58,071 nucleotides of DNA from CAYYMD01 sp964480425. GTDB taxonomy: Bacteria > Planctomycetota > Phycisphaerae > SM23-33. This document shows positions 18,501-26,219 of this stretch, piece after piece. The position numbers and the translations under genes are program-made. The stretch is taken from NCBI GenBank assembly GCA_964480425.1, contig CAYZPY010000002.1:1-58071 (forward strand), written 5' to 3'. The notes under the pieces were generated by a model. The model had not been told where the DNA came from, searched no databases, and worked only from the letters and a program-made list of their open reading frames with translations. Every line of letters starts with the position of its first letter. Positions within the stretch are counted from its first letter, which is position 1.

Positions 18501-19180
18501 CGCAGAAGCAGGTCCCGCAACGCGCCTCGACGTGCGTATTTGCTGCCGTGGTCCTCGATCCATTTCGACAGGCGGTCGAAGCACTGCAGCGCGGCGGTGA
18601 GATATTCCCGTTCCTGCAACAATCGTCCCAGCAGCAACAGTGTCTCGGCGGCGTGGGGATTTTCCGACGCGGCGCCGGAGCATTTAAGCGCGGTCCGCAG
18701 TCTGGTTATCGCCTCAACGGCGTCCCCGGACACCAGCGCCAGCCGGCCCAGCGCCAGTTGCACCTCCAGGTCGTCCGGGGCGCCCCGTGCGGCCTCGATT
18801 AGATTTGATCGCGCCTTTCCTATATTGCCCATTCCAAGATACGCAAGTCCCAGCGCCCGACGGAGGCGCGGGTCCGAAGGCGCAAAACCGACCGCCCTGT
18901 CCAGTATGTCCACCGCCTCGGTGTAATCTTCCCGGAGGAGATTTTCTTTACCGGCCTGAAGGAGTTTTTCAACCCGTTCGGGCAACTCGTCCAGGGTGGG
19001 ATTGGTTGGTTTTTCCACCTGCGGTTCGAGATCCCCAAGTTCAGTCAGGGCCTTTTTCCCGGGCGCCTCTCGCAGTTCCGGTCGGGTGGCGAGTCCTTCG
19101 GGCGGTGGTGTTTGCGGGGCGCATCCGACCGCCGAGATGCATATCGCCGCCAGAAGATATTTCCAGGTCCGTCTTTTCAC
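15563..19180 (-). CDS. Large TPR-repeat lipoprotein (1205 residues)
   Basis: An exported scaffold-like protein. The signal peptide ends in the lipobox ISAVGC (Cys20), so it should be tethered to a membrane. After a proline-rich linker (CAPQTPPPEG...) nearly the whole protein consists of tetratricopeptide units of about 34 residues, for instance GKENLLREDYTEAVDILDRA, LGRLALVSGDAVEAITRLRT and, near the end, NNNLGYMYADMGIRLRQAEQ. The tail is serine- and proline-rich. The start is a GTG that overlaps the hisG stop in GTGA, so translation is probably coupled to hisG. TPR arrays mediate protein-protein contacts; partners are unknown. In size and build it resembles the TPR protein of the exosortase locus at 46671-51116, but that one has a membrane helix in place of a lipobox. 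Confidence 0.85.
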   Translation of the reverse strand: MKRRTWKYLLAAICISAVGCAPQTPPPEGLATRPELREAPGKKALTELGDLEPQVEKPTNPTLDELPERVEKLLQAGKENLLREDYTEAVDILDRAVGFAPSDPRLRRALGLAYLGMGNIGKARSNLIEAARGAPDDLEVQLALGRLALVSGDAVEAITRLRTALKCSGAASENPHAAETLLLLGRLLQEREYLTAALQCFDRLSKWIEDHGSKYARRGALRDLLLRPEKLLAQRGGLLLALKRPDKSEKLLRRAFRLNRTDTDVSRELLEALIELQKYEQGEKLILDLISEPSQRGQLPRLVQMLCSSWGDKDLPVRLWRKCRRNDVDDDRLVATLARTARRNGAVSQAIEMLSYSVKKKPAGRPLWLQLFATCGVSGRAERLEGIAAEVFQDDPQALRSALAGAEALARGDVAKDFHERFAAAVDRRNYDGDSRLEAMMCALSGKVASRRGDHGVAEKYCNRAVDKSPDLQPAYECLLEAHLAADRCRDARRLGTMVEKRFGEDAHFARYLKGRAELACGSAGKAADILARAVEKKPEHLPSLLALAHSRWRAGDTAQAAETFTNAIKTNPDRIETYRQLFFLYKSLDAYDQAKKVAAARLRHRPGDIAGMCMLAEALVLTGELDKGKKLLRRLIRTVPDDSQVKLLDVWIRLAAVGGVPQKRQYGALKGRIEEILSLEPDNAFATEALAHLEGKSGRDAEAVEALGKLYRITRRRPDAARTYASALARVNRYKDAAGVLKRRLDDNPGDNTAREFMLSVLEELGQSRRAEKYVRQWSKQAEDKKTLYYRLRLLKIYENAEQYDRAQKMLDKIIADDGDEFKKEKIRYFGLAGKYEQAVEYAEKISDVMEDDMSARRYLIAALTDGERYEEAIGFLDEWLAEALAKDTPVAKKKAEFYTRMKILVLAEDDRIEDARRFAQVMIKKQPDSLGHRESIVFALTQNERSHEALEMLEGWLESPHFDQVASWCRTMIVSVLRMEGRYEQAVERARKYLPREAKNHRLLSVYSTCLSHLGRDKPALEALGKAYELRPDDISLNNNLGYMYADMGIRLRQAEQMIRKALGEQQKEVSFLDSLGWVLYKQGDFSSSARTFLKALRLLQNQAPRDEDAPVPPAGAVVHDHAGDVFWRLGWRNRAVRLWSRALEQAGQQEESDIREIRKILDNTPGKIDAARRGKEPPLAPLGEKSSTSNSGSGKSVPPAVK

Positions 19181-20085
19181 GGAATAATTTTATTCAGCGG
19201 ATAGGTTATAATGCCGGTAGCCCCGGCCCGCTTCAACTTAGGCACCAGCTCCCTCTCGATCCTCTCGTCCACGATGACTTCCAGGGCGACCCAGTCGGAT
19301 TCGACCAGTTCGGATACGGTGGGTGATTTTTCCGCCGGGAGTATATCGGAGACCTCCTTGAGTTTCTTGCGCGGGACGTTCATCTTAAGCCCCACCTTCT
19401 GGCGGGCCTCGATGGCGCCGCTCAGGAGCATTGCGATGTTCTCCATCTTGCGGCGTTTCCAGTCGTCCCTCACGGCCGAGCGGTTGGCGATAAGCCGCGT
19501 GGTAGAGGTCATCACCGTGTCTATCACGCGGAGGCGGTTTGCCTCCAGGGAGCGACCTGTCTCGGTGATGTCCACTATCGCGTCGTAAAGCGAATGTATG
19601 CGTGCCTTGACCTCCGTGGCGCCCCAGCTGAACTCCACCCGCACGTCCACACCGAGTTTGTCGAAATACTTCCGCGTGACGTTAACCAGTTCGGTGGCCA
19701 CCACGCCTCCGGACAGGTCCCGGGGCTTTTGTGCGGGGCTTTCGTTCCGCACGGCCAGAACCCACCGCACCGGCGCCAGTCGCTGCTTGGCGTAGACCAG
19801 TTCGGATATCTCTTCGACGTCGGACTCGTTCTCGCAGACCCAGTCGTACCCGGTAAGCGCAAGGTCGATTTCACCGGCCTCGACGTATCGGCTCATCTCC
19901 TGGGCGCGGAACATGACCACGTCTATCTCCCGGTCGTCCACGGAGGGACGATAACTCCTGGACGAGACGGATATGTTGAAACCCGCCCGCGCGAACATCT
20001 CCAGAGTGCTCTCCTGCAGCGAGCCCTTTGGTATGCCCAGGACGAGTTTCTTTTGGGTCTGCTGTTTTCGGGTTTTACCGGCCAT
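19177..20085 (-). CDS. hisG: ATP phosphoribosyltransferase, long form
   Basis: First enzyme of histidine synthesis: ATP + PRPP to phosphoribosyl-ATP. The 302 residues match the long form with a C-terminal regulatory domain. Markers are LVLGIPKGSLQESTLEMF, the catalytic-domain stretch EIDLALTGYDWVCEN, the PRPP-loop region DAIVDITETGRSLEAN, and the C-terminal domain from about residue 215 (GLKMNVPRKKLKEVSDILPA) that senses histidine in the family. AGGA lies ahead of the ATG. No other his gene is in the window. The stop overlaps the GTG of the large TPR lipoprotein, an odd partner for a biosynthetic gene. Upstream, the GAPDH gene is closed by its own terminator, so hisG probably has its own promoter in the short gap. 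Confidence 0.95.
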   Translation of the reverse strand: MAGKTRKQQTQKKLVLGIPKGSLQESTLEMFARAGFNISVSSRSYRPSVDDREIDVVMFRAQEMSRYVEAGEIDLALTGYDWVCENESDVEEISELVYAKQRLAPVRWVLAVRNESPAQKPRDLSGGVVATELVNVTRKYFDKLGVDVRVEFSWGATEVKARIHSLYDAIVDITETGRSLEANRLRVIDTVMTSTTRLIANRSAVRDDWKRRKMENIAMLLSGAIEARQKVGLKMNVPRKKLKEVSDILPAEKSPTVSELVESDWVALEVIVDERIERELVPKLKRAGATGIITYPLNKIIP

Positions 20086-20127
20086 GGGTTCCTTTCATGG
20101 TATCGCCGTGCGATACGCGCGTCAGTC

Positions 20128-20159
20128 AAAAAAGGCCCGCCGAGTCGCCGGCGGGCCTT
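20128..20159 (-). terminator. Intrinsic terminator of the GAPDH gene
   Basis: On the minus strand a 9-base-pair stem AAGGCCCGC / GCGGGCCTT (20151-20159 and 20132-20140; extendable by further G-C pairs in the loop) is followed by a T-run (20128-20133 read in reverse). It lies 37 bases after the GAPDH stop. Confidence 0.88.
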
Positions 20160-20195
20160 ATTGTCGTCTATGCGGTGAACGTCTTCAAGTCCGCT

Positions 20196-21212
20196 TCACA
20201 GCGAGGCGATTTTCTCCACCAGGTCGGCGGTCCGGCAGGAATAGCCCCACTCGTTGTCGTACCACATGGTGCACTTGACCATGTCTCCATCAAGCACCCG
20301 CGTGTTGTTGGAGTCGAATATCGACGAGGCGGGGTGATGCACGATGTCGCTGGAGACTATGGGGTCGGTAACGTACTCGATGATTCCCTTCATGGGACCG
20401 TCGGCGGCGACTCTGACGGCCTCGTTCACCTGCTCGATGTCGGTCTTCTTGTTGACGGTGCAGGTCAGGTCGGTAATCGAGCCCACCGGCACGGGCACGC
20501 GGAGGGCGAACCCGTCGAGTTTCCCGTTCAGTTCCGGAAGGACCTTACCCACGGCGCTTGCGGCGCCGGTGGTGGTTGGAATGATGTTAATCGCCGCGGC
20601 GCGTGCGCGTTCCTTTTTCTTGTGGATCATGTCCAGGATGCTCTGGTCGTTGGTGTATCCGTGACAGGTGGTCATCAAACCTTTTACCACGCCGAAATTA
20701 TCGTGCAGGACCTTGACCACCGGCGCAAGGGAGTTCGTGGTGCACGAGGCGTTCGATACGCACTTGACCTCGGGCGTGAGCATGTCGTCGTTGACGCCCA
20801 GCACGACCGTCAGAGCGTCGCCTTTCGTGGGCGCGCTGATGATGACCTTCTCTGCGCCGGCGTCGAGATGGCTGTCGTATCCGGGCTTCTCGGCGGTCTT
20901 GTTGTCGCGGAAAATTCCCGTGGACTCGACGACCACCTTCACGCCCATCCGTCCCCAGGGTAGTTCGGCGGGGTTCTTCTGCGAGAGGACCTTCACTTCC
21001 TTTCCGTTGACCACCAGCGCGTCCTGCTTGGCAACGACCTTGCCCGGGAACCTGCCCTGGGTCGAATCGTACCGCAGCAGGTACGCCAGCATGTCGGCGT
21101 CGGCCAGGTCGTTAATCGCCGCAATGTCGAAACGCTCGGGCTGGTCGCACATCGCCCGAAACACCAGCCGTCCTATACGCCCGAATCCGTTAATGCCTAC
21201 TTTTACTGCCAT
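20196..21212 (-). CDS. gap: Glyceraldehyde-3-phosphate dehydrogenase, type I
   Basis: Glycolytic/gluconeogenic enzyme that oxidises glyceraldehyde-3-phosphate with NAD and phosphate. The 338 residues open with MAVKVGINGFGRIGRLVFRA and include AINDLAD at the end of the second strand (the aspartate after Asn favours NAD), the catalytic SNASCTTNSLAPV and CHGYTNDQSILD. The C-terminus ends with WYDNEWGYSCRTADLVEKIA. An AGGAG site precedes the ATG. The gene appears to be monocistronic, with a terminator directly downstream at 20128-20159. It faces away from 6-phosphogluconolactonase, which starts 199 bases upstream on the other strand. Confidence 0.97.
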   Translation of the reverse strand: MAVKVGINGFGRIGRLVFRAMCDQPERFDIAAINDLADADMLAYLLRYDSTQGRFPGKVVAKQDALVVNGKEVKVLSQKNPAELPWGRMGVKVVVESTGIFRDNKTAEKPGYDSHLDAGAEKVIISAPTKGDALTVVLGVNDDMLTPEVKCVSNASCTTNSLAPVVKVLHDNFGVVKGLMTTCHGYTNDQSILDMIHKKKERARAAAINIIPTTTGAASAVGKVLPELNGKLDGFALRVPVPVGSITDLTCTVNKKTDIEQVNEAVRVAADGPMKGIIEYVTDPIVSSDIVHHPASSIFDSNNTRVLDGDMVKCTMWYDNEWGYSCRTADLVEKIASL

Positions 21213-21411
21213 GGGTTTATTACTCCTTAAGGTTATAGTTCACCCCGCCCCATTACATAAGCACATAAAAGGCGGGCTTTTTGACTCACTTTCCGCAATA
21301 CCCCGGCCAGGCCGGGCCGACCGGACCACATAAACTATTTTCATTATATGGGGCAGTCAAGTCTATTTCCGACTCACGCGGGCGGGCGGCACGTCGTTCG
21401 AGCGGGCCTGG

Positions 21412-22194
21412 ATGCGTACAATTCCAATAATGAGCGACGATGACCGGAAAATTCGCGTCGTTACAACTCCCGCCCGCGCGGCGCAGGCGACGGCGGATAT
21501 ATTCATTGACCTGGCGGCCGACACGGGGGGGCGCGACAAATTCCAAGTAGCCCTGGCGGGGGGAAACACGCCGCGCGGCATGTACGAAATACTCTCCCGC
21601 CGGCGCGACAACGGAAAAATGCCGTGGGCGAACATGGAGATATTCTTCGGCGACGAGCGCAACGTCCCGCGTGATCACCCCGACAGCAATTATCGCATGA
21701 CCCGGCGTTCGCTGCTGGACCACGTGCCGATCGAGCCCTGTCAGGTTCATCCCATGTGCGCCGGCGCCGGGGATTTACCCGCGGCCGCTGCGCAATACGA
21801 GGAACTCATCAGGCGCGTCGTTCCCACCGGCGCCGGAGGCGTCCCGGAGTTCGACGTTATCATGCTGGGCATGGGCGCCGACGGGCACGTGGCCGGTCTG
21901 TTTGCCGATACCGAGGGGCTTAAAGAGAGGGAAAAACTCGTCGTAGCCCATTTTGTGCCTGCGCTTGGGCAATGGCGGATGACCTTCACCTTCGGTCTGA
22001 TAAACGCCGCCCGCAACGTGCTCATGCTGATCACGGGCGAAAAGAAGGCCCATGCCGTGGCGACGCTGCTGGGCGACGACCATGCCGCACGCGCGAATCT
22101 GCCCGCCTCCCGCGTCGCCCCGGTCCGGGGAAAGTTACACATCGTCCTCGACTCCGCCGCCGCTGATAATGCGAACATCAAGCGCAATAGTTAA
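21412..22194 (+). CDS. pgl: 6-phosphogluconolactonase
   Basis: Hydrolyses 6-phosphogluconolactone in the oxidative pentose phosphate pathway. The 260 residues carry the DevB/SOL family motifs: FQVALAGGNTPRGMYEILS, MEIFFGDERNVPRDHPDSNY, EFDVIMLGMGADGHVAGLF and a C-terminal ITGEKKAHAV. An alternative start at the second methionine (ATG at 21430, MSDDDRK) is about equally likely, because neither site has a clear ribosome binding site. No glucose-6-phosphate dehydrogenase gene is in the window. It lies between the divergent GAPDH gene and the convergent ABC importer. Between its stop and the end of the ATPase gene there is an inverted repeat AACCTCG...CGAGGTT (22202-22208 and 22235-22241), possibly a weak shared terminator. 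Confidence 0.92.
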   Translation: MRTIPIMSDDDRKIRVVTTPARAAQATADIFIDLAADTGGRDKFQVALAGGNTPRGMYEILSRRRDNGKMPWANMEIFFGDERNVPRDHPDSNYRMTRRSLLDHVPIEPCQVHPMCAGAGDLPAAAAQYEELIRRVVPTGAGGVPEFDVIMLGMGADGHVAGLFADTEGLKEREKLVVAHFVPALGQWRMTFTFGLINAARNVLMLITGEKKAHAVATLLGDDHAARANLPASRVAPVRGKLHIVLDSAAADNANIKRNS

Positions 22195-22239
22195 ACCATA
22201 AAACCTCGCACCGATCGTTGAAGTGCGGAACCGCCGAGG

Positions 22240-23295
22240 TTAATACCTCAGCAAACACGCGTGTGCGTGGGAGGGATCATCGGCCAGGGGTGTCAGTTGG
22301 GGGCATTCCACCGTGCAGCGGCGGACCACGGGTATCTGCCGGCCCTGACTGGTTATGTTGCGGGTTTTATTCTGCGGCAGGTCTCCAGCGACCTGTCTGG
22401 TCAGCGGGCAGCGGGTGTGGAACACGCATCCGGTGGGCGGATTAACCGGCGAGGGTATCTCCCCGGGCAGGTTTATACGCGACGACCTTCTCCTGGGGTC
22501 CGCTCGCGGCACGGCGGCCAGCAGGGCCTGTGTGTACGGGTGGATCGGATTGGAATACAGTTCGTCGCGTCCGGCCCGCTCGACAATCCTGCCGAGGTAC
22601 ATCACTGCCACCTCGTCGGCGAAATGCTCCACCACGGCGAGGTTGTGCGCAATGAACAGGTACGAGATGCCGAACTGCTCCTGGAGGTCGGCCAGAAGAT
22701 TCAGTATCTGCGCCTGGACCGACACGTCCAGGGCGCTTACCGGCTCGTCGCAGACGATGAAGTCCGGGCGCGTGGCAAGCGCCCGCGCCACGCCGATGCG
22801 CTGGCGCTGCCCGCCGGAAAACTCGTGCGGGTACCTGTCGGCGCAGGCGGCGGGCAGACCCACGCGCCGGAGCAGTTGCCCCACGTGCGCGCGGCGCCGT
22901 TTTCGCGGAACAATCCTGTGGACGACCAGCGGTTCGGCGACTATGTCGCCCACCGTCATGCGGGGATTGAGCGACTCGACGGGGTCCTGAAAGATTATCT
23001 GCATCCGCCGTCGCAGGCGCCGCAGGTCGCCGCCTCCCATGGCAAGGATGTCCTGTCCGTCGAATTCCACCGTTCCCGACGTGGCGGGTATGAAACGCAG
23101 AATCGTCCTTCCCACAGTGGTCTTTCCCGAACCGCTCTCGCCGACCAGTCCCAGTGTGCCGCCGGATCGAATCGACAGGTCCACGCCGTCAACCGCGCGG
23201 ACGAAACTCTTGTGTCCTAACCATCCCCGCCCGACGGGAAAATAGGTCTTCAGCCCGCGGACGTCCAACAACACGTTGTCTGTGTTTCGATTCAT
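22240..23295 (-). CDS. oppF: Oligopeptide ABC importer ATPase, OppF/DppF type
   Basis: One of the two cytoplasmic ATPases of a peptide importer, 351 residues. Walker A is GESGSGKTTVGRTIL, the Q-loop is in QIIFQDPVESLNPRMTVGD, the signature is FSGGQRQRIGVARAL, and Walker B is FIVCDEPVSALDVSVQAQI. The C-terminal oligopeptide extension has NPIHPYTQALLAAVP and the cysteine-rich GCVFHTRCPL; further cysteines near the end (RRCTVECPQL) complete a possible iron-sulfur or metal site common in these ATPases. The ATG overlaps the stop of the oppD-like gene in ATGA, so the genes are translationally coupled. It is the last gene of the five-gene importer operon. Confidence 0.95.
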   Translation of the reverse strand: MNRNTDNVLLDVRGLKTYFPVGRGWLGHKSFVRAVDGVDLSIRSGGTLGLVGESGSGKTTVGRTILRFIPATSGTVEFDGQDILAMGGGDLRRLRRRMQIIFQDPVESLNPRMTVGDIVAEPLVVHRIVPRKRRRAHVGQLLRRVGLPAACADRYPHEFSGGQRQRIGVARALATRPDFIVCDEPVSALDVSVQAQILNLLADLQEQFGISYLFIAHNLAVVEHFADEVAVMYLGRIVERAGRDELYSNPIHPYTQALLAAVPRADPRRRSSRINLPGEIPSPVNPPTGCVFHTRCPLTRQVAGDLPQNKTRNITSQGRQIPVVRRCTVECPQLTPLADDPSHAHACLLRY

Positions 23296-24305
23296 AGATG
23301 TTTATCAGAGCCGGCGTCGTCGTATCCCGGCGCCTTCCAGCAGGCGACCCAATGGGCCGGCTTGACCTCGCGCAGGGGCGGTATCTGTTCCCGGCAGCGT
23401 TTGAGGTTGTATCCCACCGGGCATCGGGGGTGGAACCTGCACCCGTGGGGGTAGAACAGCGGGTCGGGCACGTCTCCGGCGACGGCCTCCAGTCGCCGTT
23501 TCCGCTGTCCCAGGCGGGGCAGCGAGCGGAACAGGCCCTGCGTGTAGGGATGGAGCGGATTGTCGAACAGTTCCTCGACGCCGGCCTGCTCCACTATATT
23601 ACCGGCGTACATCACCGCCACCACGTGTGCGCACTGTGCGACCACCGCCAGGTCGTGGGTAATCAGCATTATGCTCAGATTGTTCTGCCGCTGCAGACGG
23701 GCCAGCAAATCGAGAATCTGCGCCTCGATGGTTACGTCCAGCGCCGTTGTGGGTTCGTCGGCGATGAGCAGTTTTGGATTGCACGCCAAAGCCATGGCAA
23801 TCATCACCCGCTGGCGCATCCCGCCTGAGAGTTGGTGTGGATATTCGCCGAACCTCGCCGCCGGATCGGCTATGCCCACCCCCGAGAGCGTATCGACGGC
23901 GAGTTCCCGCGCCCTGCGTCGGGAAATTTTCTTGTGCAGCAGAATGGCCTCGACAATCTGCGAACCGCAGGTGAATACGGGATTGAGCGAACTCATCGGC
24001 TCCTGGAATATCATGCTTATCTGCCCGCCGCGGATCGATCTCATTTTTTTCTCGGACAGTTCCAGCAGGTTGCGTCCTTCAAACTCGACACGCCCGGCGG
24101 CGATTTCGCCCGGGGGGACTGGTATGAGGCGCATTATCGACAGGGCCGTGACGCTCTTTCCGCATCCGCTCTCGCCGACAAGGGCGAACGTCTTCTGTTG
24201 GGGTATCTCGAAGCTCACGCCGTCCACCGCCCGGACCACGCCGTCGGGCGTGTCGAACTGCGTGTGCAGGTCGGATACTTTCAGCAACGCCCCGTCGGCG
24301 CTCAT
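23292..24305 (-). CDS. oppD: Oligopeptide ABC importer ATPase, OppD/DppD type
   Basis: Second ATPase of the importer, 337 residues. Walker A is GESGCGKSVTALSIM, the Q-loop is in ISMIFQEPMSSLNPVFTCG, the signature is LSGGMRQRVMIAMALACNP, and Walker B is LLIADEPTTALDVTIEAQI. The C-terminal extension has NPLHPYTQGLFRSLP and GCRFHPRCPVGYN. Its start overlaps the permease stop by 4 bases (ATGA) and its own stop overlaps the start of the oppF-like gene in the same way, as expected for subunits made in equal amounts. The two ATPases would form the heterodimer that powers transport. Confidence 0.95.
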   Translation of the reverse strand: MSADGALLKVSDLHTQFDTPDGVVRAVDGVSFEIPQQKTFALVGESGCGKSVTALSIMRLIPVPPGEIAAGRVEFEGRNLLELSEKKMRSIRGGQISMIFQEPMSSLNPVFTCGSQIVEAILLHKKISRRRARELAVDTLSGVGIADPAARFGEYPHQLSGGMRQRVMIAMALACNPKLLIADEPTTALDVTIEAQILDLLARLQRQNNLSIMLITHDLAVVAQCAHVVAVMYAGNIVEQAGVEELFDNPLHPYTQGLFRSLPRLGQRKRRLEAVAGDVPDPLFYPHGCRFHPRCPVGYNLKRCREQIPPLREVKPAHWVACWKAPGYDDAGSDKHL

Positions 24306-25240
24306 TTGCGCACCCCCCTCAACCGCGGGTCAAGCGCGTCGCGCAGCCGATCGCCGAAGATGCTCCACGCCAGCACGATGATAAACATAGCCACCACGGC
24401 CGCGGCGAACTCTATCCATTCGCCGTTCACCAGGTCCATCCTGGCGGCGTTTATCATCCTGCCCCAACTCGGCCTGTCCATCACGCCGATCCCCAGGTAG
24501 CTGAGGATGACCTCGGCGGTAATGGCCCATACGAAACCAAGCGAAAACTGGATGATGCCGATATGCGATACGTTGGGAATAATGTGTCTGAACAGTATCG
24601 CCACGCTGCGCCTACCGGCCGCCTTAGAGGCCACCACGTAATCCAGTTCACGTATTTTTAAAGTCTCTGCGCGGACCAGACGGCAGGTGCCTATCCAGCT
24701 CATAACTCCAAGGGCGATGTAAATTCCCGCGATTCCGCTGAGGTCCAGTTCCCACGGTCTGCCTTCAAATATGACTGTCTCCTCAAACGCGAATTTCAGG
24801 GCTACCAGCCGGATTATCCCAGGTATGCTCGCCATTGTGGTGTACAACCACACAATAATATCGTCAACGAAGCCGCCGTAGTAACCGGCTATTGCGCCCA
24901 GCGCCATTCCCAGCGGCACGGCTATGATATTTGCCATAAATCCCACCGTCATGGAGGTGCGGGCACCCAGAAGTGTTTTTACCAGAACGGACCGTCCGAA
25001 GGTGTCCGTCCCCAGCGGATGGGCGAGCGAAGGCGGAGCGTTTGTATTGTCGTAATCGTAACTCTGGTCCCAGTCGGCGAAGATGAACGGCGCAAACAGC
25101 GACACCAGCGCGTAAACGACGATGACGATCAGGCAGATTACGGCGACGCGGCTTCGCGAAAGACGCAGCAGGGCGTCGCCCCATAAACTTCTTCCGGACC
25201 TCGCCGGCGCCGGTGCTGTCGCTGCCTGAGCGTTACTCAT
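24302..25240 (-). CDS. oppC: Oligopeptide ABC importer permease, OppC/DppC type
   Basis: Inner-membrane permease of 312 residues. An alanine/proline-rich N-terminus is followed by a first helix (VAVICLIVIVVYALVSLFAP), then the extracytoplasmic HPLGTDTFGRSVLVKTLLGA, which is the OppC signature, and five more helices. The ATPase-docking loop is RAETLKIRELDYVVASKAAG (EAA-like). The C-terminus (GDRLRDALDPRLRGVRK) matches family members that end in LDPR.R. It starts 10 bases after the end of the OppB-like gene. It should pair with OppB to form the channel. Confidence 0.94.
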   Translation of the reverse strand: MSNAQAATAPAPARSGRSLWGDALLRLSRSRVAVICLIVIVVYALVSLFAPFIFADWDQSYDYDNTNAPPSLAHPLGTDTFGRSVLVKTLLGARTSMTVGFMANIIAVPLGMALGAIAGYYGGFVDDIIVWLYTTMASIPGIIRLVALKFAFEETVIFEGRPWELDLSGIAGIYIALGVMSWIGTCRLVRAETLKIRELDYVVASKAAGRRSVAILFRHIIPNVSHIGIIQFSLGFVWAITAEVILSYLGIGVMDRPSWGRMINAARMDLVNGEWIEFAAAVVAMFIIVLAWSIFGDRLRDALDPRLRGVRK

Positions 25241-25250
25241 TCGGTTTTCC

Positions 25251-26213
25251 TTATCGCAACCTCACCCTGGGGTCGAAAACCGCATACAGAATGTCCGTTA
25301 TCAAAAGACCAATGACGTAAACAATCGACGTTAGAAAAGTCAGGCCGGTCACTATGGGCACATCCCTGTTGTTTATGCTGCTGACAAGCAGGTCGCCCAG
25401 TCCGGGCACGCCGAAGAACCGCTCCAGGAGCAGCGAACCCATTATCAAAAACGGAATGGCCAGGACCAGCTGGGTTAGAATGGGCAGCATGCTGTTTTTC
25501 AGTACGTGCCTGAAAAGGACGCTCGTAAGCGGCGCGCCCTTTGCGCGCGCGGTGCGGACGTAATCCTGGTTAACTTCGTTGAGAATGACGGTTCGATAAA
25601 ACCGCACGGACGCGCCGAGCCCGGCCACGACGGCGATGGATATCGGCACGTAGATATTGGCGCGGTTCTCAACGCCATAGGCAGCGGGCGGATATATCAG
25701 GAACATCAGCCCCTGCCCGAGAATCATATAGGCAAGGTACGGTATGCACATGCCCAATACGGTAACAAACACCCCCATGCGATCTATCCACGTGTCGTGA
25801 TAGTAGGCGACGAAGCATGATATTATCATCGCCAGCAGCCAGCCCAAGGCCATCGCCGGTATCGTTATCGCAAGACTGTACGGCGCCCTTCTGTAAATTA
25901 TCTCCAGCAGACTCATGTCGGTTTCGTAACTTTTGTTCTGGAATGTAAGACAGAACCGCATGTGCCAGAAAAACTGCGTGTCCCAGAATTCTTTTTTCCA
26001 GAACTGGTACCTCGCATCGGGATTGGATACCTCCGGCAGGTCGAGTTTGTGTTTTTCTTTCCAGGCCTCCCTTGCTTCGGGTCCGAGTTTTTTGTTGACG
26101 TACTGTGCGGAAACGTCGCCGGCTATCACCCTGAACAACAGGAAAGTAATCAGCATTACGCCAAATACGGTGAAAACCGCCTGCAGAAGTCTCCTGACAA
26201 CAAAAGCGCCCAC
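25251..26213 (-). CDS. oppB: Oligopeptide ABC importer permease, OppB/DppB type
   Basis: Inner-membrane permease of 320 residues. It has the typical first helix directly at the start (RRLLQAVFTVFGVMLITFLL), an extracytoplasmic domain of about 80 residues including KKLGPEAREAWKEKHKLDLP, and further helices. The EAA loop is NEVNQDYVRTARAKGAPLTS, and the C-terminus is TDILYAVFDPRVRLR. The extracytoplasmic region is slightly longer than in many OppB proteins. It is 6 bases downstream of the binding-protein gene and 10 bases upstream of oppC, so a single operon is nearly certain. Confidence 0.94.
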   Translation of the reverse strand: MGAFVVRRLLQAVFTVFGVMLITFLLFRVIAGDVSAQYVNKKLGPEAREAWKEKHKLDLPEVSNPDARYQFWKKEFWDTQFFWHMRFCLTFQNKSYETDMSLLEIIYRRAPYSLAITIPAMALGWLLAMIISCFVAYYHDTWIDRMGVFVTVLGMCIPYLAYMILGQGLMFLIYPPAAYGVENRANIYVPISIAVVAGLGASVRFYRTVILNEVNQDYVRTARAKGAPLTSVLFRHVLKNSMLPILTQLVLAIPFLIMGSLLLERFFGVPGLGDLLVSSINNRDVPIVTGLTFLTSIVYVIGLLITDILYAVFDPRVRLR

Positions 26214-26219
26214 GCCTGC

